Both the position numbers and the translations under genes were made by a program. From CAYUCY01 sp964443525 (GTDB lineage Bacteria > Pseudomonadota > Alphaproteobacteria > Caedimonadales > Caedimonadaceae), in contig CAYUCY010000071.1 in the NCBI GenBank assembly GCA_964443525.1, forward strand, positions 1-7,101: DNA of 7,101 nt, given 5' to 3'. Positions 1 to 6,248 of the stretch are shown here, in pieces. Positions within the stretch are counted from its first letter, which is position 1. Every line of letters starts with the position of its first letter. The notes below the pieces were generated by a model, which was not told where the DNA came from, made no database searches, and was given only the letters and a program-made list of their open reading frames with translations.

Positions 1-1
1 T

Positions 2-778
2 TTTTGCACTCTTCCTTTGATTTTCATATTTTATCTGTTGTATCACTGCTTTTTAAAAAAGTATTATTCCGAAAAACAAAAAACGGCCCCTTTTTCTTTT
101 GAGAAGATCCAAATCACGGGCGGTATCAACCTCCTTTACCTCTTAGGGGTGATCGGTGCCGTCATTCTAAGCGGATCTTGGAAACCCGGGATTTTTCTGT
201 CCGTCCTCGGTGTCGAGCTCGCTCTTGAAAACGTGACCCGCGACATTCTTATTCTTCTTTTTCTCTTCCTTTCCTTAAAAAAAACCTCGACGGAAGGGCG
301 GGAGTTGAATCAGTACACTTGGGAACCGTTTCGGGAAGTCGCGAAAATATTCATGGCCGTTTTTATTACCGTTGCCCCCGTGATCAGCATTTTAGGAGCT
401 GGCTTGAGGGGGTGCCTTGCTCCCATCGTCTCGCTCGTAAGTCGGGAGGGTGAGCCCATCGCAAATATGTACTTTTGGATCACGGGCCTCCTTTCTGCTT
501 TTCTTGATAATGCACCTACTTATCTGGTTTTTTTCCATATGGCAGGAGGAAATCCCGAAATTCTCATGGGTCCCCTTGAGGCGATACTCCTGGCAATTTC
601 ATGCGGATCTGTTTTTATGGGAGCTTTAACCTATATTGGAAACGCGCCTAATTTCATGGTGAAATCCATTGCAGAAATCAATAACATTCAAATGCCCAGC
701 TTCTTCGGTTATATAGGATGGGCGTTTTTATTTCTCCTGCCTCTTTTCATCTTGGTTGACCTTTTCTTCTTTTTTTGA
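2..778 (+). CDS. Sodium:proton antiporter of the NhaD/CitMHS-like ion transporter superfamily, 5' partial
   Basis: Inner-membrane secondary transporter, probably a Na+/H+ antiporter of the NhaD/CitMHS_2 type (ion transporter superfamily, related to arsenite and citrate permeases). The frame is open from base 2 through the TTG at 17, with no ribosome binding site there, so the true start lies left of the window and the N-terminal part is missing. The visible 258 residues form many hydrophobic segments. Numbering from the TTG, two family hallmarks are clear: the SAFLDNAPTYLVFFHMAGG stretch near residues 159-177, and SVFMGALTYIGNAPNFMVKS near residues 197-216. The two Asn-Ala-Pro motifs are the re-entrant ion-site signatures of this superfamily. 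The protein ends in a phenylalanine run, then TGA. It points the same way as the mla operon, but a promoter lies between them. The substrate ion is inferred from the family; a citrate or other anion carrier remains possible. Confidence 0.85.
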   Translation, partial: FCTLPLIFIFYLLYHCFLKKYYSEKQKTAPFSFEKIQITGGINLLYLLGVIGAVILSGSWKPGIFLSVLGVELALENVTRDILILLFLFLSLKKTSTEGRELNQYTWEPFREVAKIFMAVFITVAPVISILGAGLRGCLAPIVSLVSREGEPIANMYFWITGLLSAFLDNAPTYLVFFHMAGGNPEILMGPLEAILLAISCGSVFMGALTYIGNAPNFMVKSIAEINNIQMPSFFGYIGWAFLFLLPLFILVDLFFFF

Positions 779-782
779 GGTT

Positions 783-811
783 TTGACTTTATTCTTTTTA
801 AAAGATAAAAT
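783..811 (+). promoter_or_regulatory. Sigma70-type promoter of the mla operon
   Basis: TTGACT at 783-788 (5 of 6 consensus) is followed by exactly 17 bases and TAAAAT at 806-811 (5 of 6 consensus). Transcription would start near 818, giving a leader of about 33 bases before the GTG at 851. The -10 box lies within a TAAAATTTTA palindrome (806-815). It sits just after the stop codon of the antiporter gene, so the mla operon need not depend on readthrough. The boxes are seen directly; activity is inferred. Confidence 0.7.
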
Positions 812-850
812 TTTACTCAAAGATCTCACATTAACTGAAAGACCCACGTC

Positions 851-1978
851 GTGACGTCCGTCGGATCCACTACCTTTCAAGATTCAACTTTGATTTTAAA
901 ACTCTCGGGGGATTGGGCCTCAGGGACGGCTGCACAGATCGATCTGTTCTTGAGAGGAGTGAGCATCCCGAAAGGCTTTGCTATGATTCTTGACCTTCAC
1001 GGGGTTAGGTATATGGATACGACAGGGGCCTGGCTTCTTTACAAGTTCGGGACGCACCTTCAAGAGATAGGACAGCGTCTAACCATTAAGGGACTTCGAC
1101 CCGAAATATCAGGGCTCCTCGAGCAGGTTCGGGAGATCTCAAAAACGGAAGCCCGAACACAGGAAAGACGGTTGCATCTTCATAAAAGATTGCTTTACAC
1201 GATCGGTGAGAAAAGTTTCAAATCCTATGAGAAGGGACAGGCTCTGCTTTCTTTTCTGGGAGAAACCTTTGTAACCCTCGCTCGCGTGATCTTGAATCCC
1301 GGGCGCTTAAAGTTCGTCTCTCTCTGTCACTTCATGCAAGCGGTCGGTGTCAATGCGATTCCAATCGTGGGGCTTATTTCTTTTTTGATCGGTATCGTTC
1401 TTGTTTATCAAGGAGCCGATCAACTAAAGCGCTTTGGGGCGGACATCTTTACGATCGATCTTCTTGCCATCTCCGTCTTACGGGAAATAGGGATTTTATT
1501 GACTGCGATTGTGGTGGCGGGACGTTCAGGGAGTGCTTACACGGCTCAGCTCGGTTTTATGAAACTGAACCAAGAGGTAGATGCCATGTTCGTCATGGGG
1601 TTGAGCCCATTCGAGTTTTTGATCATCCCGCGGGTTTTGGCTCTTTTAATAGCCTTGCCTCTTCTCACCTTTTTTTCTGATATGATGGGGCTTTTAGGCG
1701 GGTATGTGATGTCCATTTTTATGCTGGATCTGACCTTCTATGATTTCTTTCATCATTTGCATCTTTCCATCAAGCCTTGGACTTTTTGGACGGGGATCGT
1801 GAAAGCGCCTTTTTTTGCTTTTGTCATCGCGTATATCTCTTGTTTTGAAGGCTTTCGGGTTTCGGGTGGAGCTGAAAGTGTCGGGAGGCAAACGACGACG
1901 GCCGTCGTTGAGTCTATCTTTTTAGTGATCGTCCTCGATGCCGCCTTCTCAATCGTCTTCTCGATCTTAAGGATTTGA
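851..1978 (+). CDS. mlaE: Lipid ABC transporter permease MlaE with N-terminal STAS (MlaB-like) domain
   Basis: Inner-membrane permease of an Mla-type phospholipid transporter; it would dimerise and bind MlaF and MlaD. It has 375 residues, about 110 more than stand-alone MlaE, because residues 10-100 form a STAS domain. The MDTTGAWLL stretch at 55-63 matches the MlaB region holding its key threonine, so this domain probably replaces a separate MlaB. Residues 101-130 are a charged linker. The MlaE domain follows (about 135-375), with amphipathic and membrane helices and the conserved ATPase-coupling stretch AGRSGSAYTAQ (223-233) through NQEVDAMFVMG (240-250). The start is GTG: an in-frame TGA at 836-838 leaves no other start upstream. 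Only a weak purine tract (837-843) precedes it as ribosome binding site. The next gene begins at the base after its stop. Confidence 0.95.
   Translation: MTSVGSTTFQDSTLILKLSGDWASGTAAQIDLFLRGVSIPKGFAMILDLHGVRYMDTTGAWLLYKFGTHLQEIGQRLTIKGLRPEISGLLEQVREISKTEARTQERRLHLHKRLLYTIGEKSFKSYEKGQALLSFLGETFVTLARVILNPGRLKFVSLCHFMQAVGVNAIPIVGLISFLIGIVLVYQGADQLKRFGADIFTIDLLAISVLREIGILLTAIVVAGRSGSAYTAQLGFMKLNQEVDAMFVMGLSPFEFLIIPRVLALLIALPLLTFFSDMMGLLGGYVMSIFMLDLTFYDFFHHLHLSIKPWTFWTGIVKAPFFAFVIAYISCFEGFRVSGGAESVGRQTTTAVVESIFLVIVLDAAFSIVFSILRI
1969..1974 (+). promoter_or_regulatory. Ribosome binding site of mlaF, inside the end of mlaE
   Basis: AAGGAT lies within the last codons of mlaE. Spacing is 4 bases to the ATG at 1979 and 7 bases to the second ATG at 1982. 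The longer spacing is more usual, so translation may start at 1982 and give a protein one residue shorter. Confidence 0.55.
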
Positions 1979-2740
1979 ATGATGACAGAAGCCATTATTA
2001 AAATCGAGAATCTCTCAACCCGCATCGGCTCTCAACTCATTCATAAGAATTTAAGTCTTGAGGTGCATCGGGGCGAAATTCTGGGACTTGTGGGAGCTTC
2101 TGGGGCCGGCAAGACCGTTCTCGTTCGAGTCATTTTAGGGTTGATGCCTTATCAAGCGGGATGCATTGAACTCTTCGGGAGAGACTTAAATGACCCTCGA
2201 TACGCTCAAGAAATTCGACGTCGTATGGGCGTCCTTTTTCAAAGCGGAGCCCTTTTCAGCTCTCTTTCGATTGGGGATAATGTTCGCTTGCCGATGTTTG
2301 AGATCGCTAAAATCCCACCGCATCTTGCCGATGAACTGACGCGGCTCAAACTTAATTTGGTGGGATTGCCGGCTGATACGGCCTTTAAATTTCCGGAGGA
2401 ACTATCAGGAGGGATGGTTAAAAGGGCGGCTCTTGCCAGAGCCCTTGCGGTCGATGCGGAGCTGTTATTTTTGGATGAGCCGACCTCAGGCCTTGACCCG
2501 ATTTCGGCCGAAAGATTTGACAATTTGCTGAAAACCCTTCAACGTAATCTTAAATTAACCGTCGTGATGGTGACACACGACCTGGATTCTTTACAGGCAT
2601 TATGTGACCGCATTGCAGTTTTGGTGGACCACGAATTGATTATCGGAACGATTGAAGAACTCAGGCGTCACGATCATCCCTGGATTCGGGAATATTTCAG
2701 AGGTAGGCGGCGTGGTCACGCCCACGGAGGGGAAGCATAA
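1979..2740 (+). CDS. mlaF: Phospholipid ABC transporter ATP-binding protein MlaF
   Basis: Cytoplasmic ATPase that drives the MlaE permease. All nucleotide-binding motifs are intact: Walker A GASGAGKT (39-46), Q-loop glutamine 88 in the MlaF-typical LFQSGALFSSL (86-96), signature LSGGM (142-146), Walker B LLFLDEP (162-168) with catalytic Glu167, D-loop SGLDP (170-174) and switch His200. The length of 253 is close to the family norm. The Met of LSGGM and the QSGALF stretch separate MlaF from general importer ATPases. The C-terminal tail (about 240-253) is rich in Arg, His and Gly. ATG follows the mlaE TGA without a gap, suggesting translational coupling. A tandem ATG (1979, 1982) leaves the start uncertain by one codon. 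Confidence 0.96.
   Translation: MMTEAIIKIENLSTRIGSQLIHKNLSLEVHRGEILGLVGASGAGKTVLVRVILGLMPYQAGCIELFGRDLNDPRYAQEIRRRMGVLFQSGALFSSLSIGDNVRLPMFEIAKIPPHLADELTRLKLNLVGLPADTAFKFPEELSGGMVKRAALARALAVDAELLFLDEPTSGLDPISAERFDNLLKTLQRNLKLTVVMVTHDLDSLQALCDRIAVLVDHELIIGTIEELRRHDHPWIREYFRGRRRGHAHGGEA
2709..2732 (+). promoter_or_regulatory. Hairpin next to the mlaD ribosome binding site
   Basis: GGCGT (2709-2713) can pair with ACGCC (2718-2722) around a GGTC loop, giving a GC-rich 5-bp stem inside the last codons of mlaF. Three bases later comes GGAGGGG (2726-2732), the mlaD ribosome binding site, 10 bases before its GTG. The stem does not include the binding site itself. It could affect mlaD translation or simply follow from the Arg/Gly/His-rich coding sequence. 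Any regulatory role is inference. Confidence 0.35.
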
Positions 2741-2742
2741 AA

Positions 2743-3621
2743 GTGGAAACTAAAGCCAATTACATCGCCGTCGGATCTTTCGTCCTCGTTTTACTGGCAG
2801 GGATCGTGGGATTCATTCTTTGGTTTTCTCAATATGATTTCGGCCTTAAAACATCCCTTTATGATATTTATTTTGACGGCTCCGTCTCGGGGTTGCGCGT
2901 AAACGAAGACGTAAAATTTCACGGCATTCAGATCGGTGAAATCAAGGAAATCGATGTGGACAAAAAGAACTTTAATCGGGTTCGCGTTCGGGTCTCCGTT
3001 AAGGAACCCTCTCTTATTCGCGAGGACGTGTATGCCATCATAGAGGCTCAAGGACTGACGGGGTTAACCTATATCCAACTGCAAGGAGGGAGCAAACAAA
3101 GCCCCAAGCTTAAAGCCAAGGAAGGGGAACGCTATCCCGTCATCAAGTCCCAACCTTCAAAAATCGAGATGCTTTTCTCGAATGCGCCCCTTGTTCTCTC
3201 CAGTCTTTATGATTTATCCGAACAGATGAATGACATGTTCGACAAAGAGAATCGGGATCGCTTCCGCGAGGTTTTGAGAAATCTGACGGATATTACGGAT
3301 AAACTGAACAAGGGCGCAAATTCCCTTGACGTTATGATGTCTGAGCTGAGAGGAACCTTATCCTCCTTTGGAGAAACTATTAAAACCGTCGGGAAAATGT
3401 CTTCTTCCCTTGATAAAGCCTCAGTTCAGATTGAGGGGATTATCAAAGAAAACAGAGCTAATCTTAAAAACTTTACGGATACGGGGCTCCAAGATTTAAA
3501 CCGGGTTTTAAAGAAAGCCAAGGGGATGGTAGACCAAATTTCCTCTCTGACAGAACAACTCGACAAGAGTCCCGTCGCTTTTTTAAATAAATCAACGGAT
3601 GTAGGGTACGAATTGAAATGA
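2743..3621 (+). CDS. mlaD: MlaD family (MCE domain) lipid-binding protein
   Basis: Substrate-binding subunit of the Mla transporter: one inner-membrane anchor and a periplasmic MCE domain that in known members forms a hexameric ring guiding phospholipids. A hydrophobic helix spans residues 8-28. The MCE domain follows at about 39-116, with the conserved FDGSVSGLRVNEDVKFHGIQIG (44-65, in two parts here: VSGLRVNEDV and FHGIQIGEI) and GLTGLTYIQLQGG (104-116). Residues 140-292 are mostly helical and polar with heptad-like leucines and isoleucines. Such C-terminal helices form the tunnel or coiled coil in longer MCE proteins. At 292 residues it is much longer than E. coli MlaD (about 180). The start is GTG, 2 bases after the mlaF stop and downstream of GGAGGGG. 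Its last bases overlap the next gene as ATGA. Confidence 0.94.
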   Translation: METKANYIAVGSFVLVLLAGIVGFILWFSQYDFGLKTSLYDIYFDGSVSGLRVNEDVKFHGIQIGEIKEIDVDKKNFNRVRVRVSVKEPSLIREDVYAIIEAQGLTGLTYIQLQGGSKQSPKLKAKEGERYPVIKSQPSKIEMLFSNAPLVLSSLYDLSEQMNDMFDKENRDRFREVLRNLTDITDKLNKGANSLDVMMSELRGTLSSFGETIKTVGKMSSSLDKASVQIEGIIKENRANLKNFTDTGLQDLNRVLKKAKGMVDQISSLTEQLDKSPVAFLNKSTDVGYELK

Positions 3622-4292
3622 AAAAAGTAAGCCTTTTGCTTCCTCTTTTGCTTGCAGGATGTATCAGTGTTTTCCCTGATCCTCCTCCTACATCCAAAAA
3701 GATTGTTTTGACACCTGCGTTAAAAATGGCTCGGGGCGGCCCGAAAGTTCCTTGGCAATTGATCATTGAAAAACCGCTGTCAAACGAAATTTTGAACTCG
3801 ACGCGCCTTGTCGTTGTTCGCTATGACCTCCAAGGCATCAAAGCTATGGAATATGTGGCCGGTGTCGAATGGAACGACAAGCTTCCAAGAATGTTACAGG
3901 AACGTCTTATTGCCGCTTTTGAATCCTCGGGACGCATTACGGGCGTCGGGCAATCGGAAGAAAGTTTTCGGGCGCCCTATGCCTTGCAATTGGATATCCG
4001 CCATTTTGAAGTCGAAGTCCAGGAACGGGATCAGCAGGCCCGAGCTTTCGTTGAAGTGTCGGCAAAAATAATCTCTTCTAAAACTTTAAAAGTCGAAGCA
4101 CAGAAGACCTTTACACGACATGCGCCAGCACGAGCTCACACTTTGAAAGGTTTCCTGGAGGCTTTCGAAAGTGCTTCGGGGCTTTTGTTGGGGGATGTTG
4201 TTCAATGGGTTTTGAATCCGAAGGGATCGCCTCTGACACACGAGACTGCTCTAAAAATTGCTCCTCAGAAAAAACTTAAGAGAAAGCGTTAA
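3618..4292 (+). CDS. ABC-type transport auxiliary lipoprotein (PqiC/YmbA-like)
   Basis: Predicted lipoprotein partner of the MlaEFD complex. A short signal peptide MKKVSLLLPLLLAGC ends in the lipobox LAGC, so Cys15 would be lipidated; Ile at the next position does not act as an inner-membrane retention signal under the E. coli rule. The mature part (about 210 residues) resembles the ABC_trans_aux family, whose member PqiC works with the PqiB MCE protein. That assignment rests on size, lipobox and position last in an mla operon, plus the LQLDIRHFEVE-type strand near 117-127. The C-terminus is strongly basic (KIAPQKKLKRKR). It starts in an ATGA overlap with mlaD, implying coupling. It may stand in for the periplasmic carrier MlaC, which is absent here. 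Its TAA interlocks with the stop of the converging small gene. Confidence 0.8.
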   Translation: MKKVSLLLPLLLAGCISVFPDPPPTSKKIVLTPALKMARGGPKVPWQLIIEKPLSNEILNSTRLVVVRYDLQGIKAMEYVAGVEWNDKLPRMLQERLIAAFESSGRITGVGQSEESFRAPYALQLDIRHFEVEVQERDQQARAFVEVSAKIISSKTLKVEAQKTFTRHAPARAHTLKGFLEAFESASGLLLGDVVQWVLNPKGSPLTHETALKIAPQKKLKRKR

Positions 4293-4441
4293 CTGCCTCT
4301 CGTGGTCGGATAAAGAACGATGCCGCCTTCTTTTGAGACGGGATCGTTTAGCGGATCTCCTTTTTCTTTTCTTGCCTCAATAGAACCGGCGAACAAAGAC
4401 ACAAAAAGCAGAGCAAAGGCAAAATGAATAAAATATTTCAT
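4289..4441 (-). CDS. Small secreted protein, 50 residues, unknown function
   Basis: I do not recognise this protein. It begins with MKYFIHFAFALLFVSLFAG, a typical Sec signal peptide: Lys2, a hydrophobic core at residues 4-18, and likely cleavage after Ala23 (SIEA, then RKEKGD). The mature peptide would have only about 27 residues, with charged RKEKGD, DPLNDPVSKEGG, then IVLYPTTRGS. There is no cysteine, so it is neither a lipoprotein nor disulfide-linked. ATG is preceded by AAGGAGGT (4446-4453) at 4 bases, the best ribosome binding site in the window, which is the main reason to call it. It lies 71 bases downstream of the substrate-binding protein gene on the same strand, so it may be fourth in the psd operon; no convincing promoter of its own is visible. 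It converges with the lipoprotein gene and shares TTAA at the stops (4289-4292). Confidence 0.7.
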   Translation of the reverse strand: MKYFIHFAFALLFVSLFAGSIEARKEKGDPLNDPVSKEGGIVLYPTTRGS

Positions 4442-4445
4442 ATTA

Positions 4446-4453
4446 ACCTCCTT
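4446..4453 (-). promoter_or_regulatory. Strong ribosome binding site of the small secreted protein gene
   Basis: On the minus strand this reads AAGGAGGT, an almost complete match to the anti-Shine-Dalgarno sequence, 4 bases before the ATG at 4441. Such a match just ahead of a signal-peptide frame is unlikely by chance and decides the gene call. Confidence 0.75.
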
Positions 4454-4455
4454 GT

Positions 4456-4478
4456 TAAGGGTGTCTACCCCTATTTTT
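4456..4478 (+). terminator. Weak terminator-like hairpin after the mla operon
   Basis: GGGT (4459-4462) pairs with ACCC (4467-4470) around the loop GTCT. After an A/C mismatch, TA (4456-4457) can pair with TA (4472-4473). TTTTT follows at 4474-4478. The stem is short and lies about 165 bases after the operon's last stop, beyond the small opposing gene, so it is only a possible terminator for plus-strand transcription. Confidence 0.25.
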
Positions 4479-4496
4479 AGAATATCACGAAATACT

Positions 4497-4516
4497 TTAA
4501 AATTCGTAAATTTTAA
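4497..4516. repeat. AT-only inverted repeat at the end of the substrate-binding protein gene
   Basis: TTAAAATT (4497-4504) and AATTTTAA (4509-4516) are perfect 8-base arms around CGTA. The right arm contains the TAA stop of the minus-strand gene. No T-run follows on the minus strand, and an all-AT stem is weak, so a terminator role is doubtful. Confidence 0.4.
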
Positions 4517-5451
4517 CCTGGTTTTTGTTCTTTAAGAGCCAGATTGAAATAAGAGAGAGAATCTTTATTCTTATTAAGGGTTATTTTTTCAGGGCGTGCG
4601 ACAGGAATCGTCTTAATTTCCTCCCCTTTAAAGACGCGAGCTATCATCTCTCCTGCCATTTTACCCGAATCCAAGTAAGAGTAACCGATCATAGCAGGCA
4701 ATCCCTGATCTACCAGCATGATATCCGCAGCAAAAGCAGGGGTTAGGGACTCTCGACTGACTTTTAAAACGGCTTCAAGCGCGGAGACAACCGTATTATC
4801 TGTCGGAATGTAAAAGGCGTCAATTTGGCCCACCAGACTTTGAGCGGCACTCCCTACATCCGAAGACTTCGGGGCGGGTGCCGGGATAAGAGAGATTTCA
4901 AGGGCTTTTGCAATCTCGGAGAGTTCTTCAAGCGCTGTCCGGGAGTTTTCTTCACCCGGATTAAAGAGAATCCCTAAGGTTTTAAGAGAAGGCAGAAGAG
5001 ATTTAATAAAACGGAGTTGTTTTTCGTAAGGAGGTTTATCCATAACTCCCGTAAGGTTTGCCTCGGGTTTTTCAAAATTCTCGACGAGCTTGACTTTGCG
5101 AGGATCCGTCACAGCTGCGAAAATAACGGGGAATCTACCGGCAGCCGCCTTTTGAAGCGTCTGAGCGGACGGAGTTGAGATTGCCAATACTGCATCGGGT
5201 TGAAGGCTCACGATCTTTTTTGCAATCTGAGCCGATAAAGAAATATTGCCTTGGGCATTCTGATAGACGACCTCTAGAGTTTCTCCTTCTTTGTATCCCG
5301 CCTCTTCGAGAGCCTGAAGGGCCCCTTCCCGAACAGCATTGAGAGCAGGATGCTCAACAATCTGGGTGATGGCAAGCAGGTACTTATCCTTTGCATCAAG
5401 AGGCAGAGAAAGTGCAAGAACCCAAAGGAAAAAACAGAATCTCAAGCGCAT
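4513..5451 (-). CDS. Periplasmic ABC transporter substrate-binding protein (TrpX/ABC_sub_bind family)
   Basis: Periplasmic binding protein with a signal peptide at residues 1-20 (hydrophobic core CFFLWVLALSLPL, cleavage after LDA) and no lipobox. The mature start, YLLAITQIVEHPALNAVREG (24-43), is the hallmark of the ABC_sub_bind family, whose studied members include the aromatic amino acid binders TrpX and TyrX. Further family stretches are PDAVLAISTPSAQTLQKAA and, near the end, MIGYSYLDSGKMAGEMIARV. The length of 312 is normal, so it is complete. Relatives normally sit beside a permease and an ATPase; here neither is present and the gene follows pssA by 2 bases, with GGAG (5459-5462) 7 bases before the ATG. 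Partners may be encoded elsewhere. The ligand is unknown; an aromatic amino acid is a family-based guess. Confidence 0.88.
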   Translation of the reverse strand: MRLRFCFFLWVLALSLPLDAKDKYLLAITQIVEHPALNAVREGALQALEEAGYKEGETLEVVYQNAQGNISLSAQIAKKIVSLQPDAVLAISTPSAQTLQKAAAGRFPVIFAAVTDPRKVKLVENFEKPEANLTGVMDKPPYEKQLRFIKSLLPSLKTLGILFNPGEENSRTALEELSEIAKALEISLIPAPAPKSSDVGSAAQSLVGQIDAFYIPTDNTVVSALEAVLKVSRESLTPAFAADIMLVDQGLPAMIGYSYLDSGKMAGEMIARVFKGEEIKTIPVARPEKITLNKNKDSLSYFNLALKEQKPG

Positions 5452-5453
5452 CC

Positions 5454-6245
5454 TTAAGCTCCGAGTTTAGATTTCTTCAGACGATAAAAATAAAGGTATA
5501 CGATCGGGACGCTTAAAAGATAGGCTAAAATGACCAAAGCACCCGTCATCCAGGGATAACTTGCAAAAAAAGCGGCAAGAAGGCCGGCCAAGAGAAGAAA
5601 CGGCGGAACTTTTTGGCGCGGGATTTGGAGGTTCTTAAGAGCAAACGTCGGGATTCTGCTGACGAAAAGGATTCCTCCGAAAACAAGCATTACTGAGACA
5701 AAAAGAGGCGAGAGGAAAAACTCTTCTTCCGTAGCAAGGAAGGCAACGAGAGGGAAAAGGCCAATAAAGGCTCCGCCCGGGGCAGGAACGCCTATAAAGA
5801 ATTTTCGGCTCCAGTCCGGTTGCTTGGCTGCATGTTCGGGTCGCAGGTAAGTATTAAAACGGGCAAGGCGGAGCCCGCAGCAAACGGCAAAGAAGAGAGC
5901 AACGCCCCATCCGAGACCTTTCCATCCTTGCAAGGCAAGGATATACATCACGACGGCAGGAGCCACGCCGAAAGAAATAAAATCGGATAAGGAGTCGAGC
6001 TCGGCCCCGAAATCGCTGGATGCTCCTAAGAGTCGAGCAAGTTTACCGTCGAGAGCGTCAAAGATAGCGGCTACGCCGATGGCCATCACCGCATGTTCCC
6101 AGCGCCCTAAAAGGGCAAACCGGATCGCACTCAAGCCCGTACAAAGGGCGATGACAGTTGCCAGATTCGGAATCATCTTTGTAAAAGATAACTCCTGGAG
6201 GCGCTTTCTGGGGGTGACCACTTTTTCATCTTTCTCTTTTGACAT
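5454..6245 (-). CDS. pssA: CDP-diacylglycerol-serine O-phosphatidyltransferase
   Basis: Integral membrane enzyme that joins CDP-diacylglycerol and L-serine to give phosphatidylserine and CMP, the first committed step to phosphatidylethanolamine. The CDP-alcohol phosphatidyltransferase motif is complete: Asp63, then Asp66-Gly67, Ala70-Arg71, Gly80, Asp84 and Asp88 (D-G-x2-A-R-x8-G-x3-D-x3-D). These aspartates bind the metal and activate serine. A charged cytoplasmic N-terminus (1-20) precedes the IPNLATVIALCTGLSAI segment; about six to eight membrane helices follow. A length of 263 fits the type II (Bacillus-like) membrane PssA, not the E. coli soluble type. ATG lies 3 bases after the psd stop, with GAGGT (6256-6260) 10 bases upstream. 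Its product is the substrate of the neighbouring psd enzyme. Confidence 0.96.
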   Translation of the reverse strand: MSKEKDEKVVTPRKRLQELSFTKMIPNLATVIALCTGLSAIRFALLGRWEHAVMAIGVAAIFDALDGKLARLLGASSDFGAELDSLSDFISFGVAPAVVMYILALQGWKGLGWGVALFFAVCCGLRLARFNTYLRPEHAAKQPDWSRKFFIGVPAPGGAFIGLFPLVAFLATEEEFFLSPLFVSVMLVFGGILFVSRIPTFALKNLQIPRQKVPPFLLLAGLLAAFFASYPWMTGALVILAYLLSVPIVYLYFYRLKKSKLGA

Positions 6246-6248
6246 AGC

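Noticed and set aside
17..19. TTG at 17 as the true start of the antiporter gene
   Set aside because: The frame is open to the window edge, no ribosome binding site precedes the TTG, and the family is longer than the part seen here.
1694..2025. Two overlapping minus-strand open frames opposite mlaE and the start of mlaF
   Set aside because: They lie antisense to well-supported genes, have no ribosome binding site and no recognisable protein features.
2239..2523. Minus-strand open frame opposite mlaF
   Set aside because: It mirrors the conserved ATPase core; serine- and alanine-rich low-complexity translation typical of a shadow frame.
3473..3766. Minus-strand open frame across the mlaD-lipoprotein junction
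   Set aside because: It is antisense to both genes and to the conserved lipobox region; no start signal or family match.
4525..4746. Plus-strand open frame opposite the substrate-binding protein gene
   Set aside because: It is antisense to a conserved C-terminal region of that gene and lacks a ribosome binding site.
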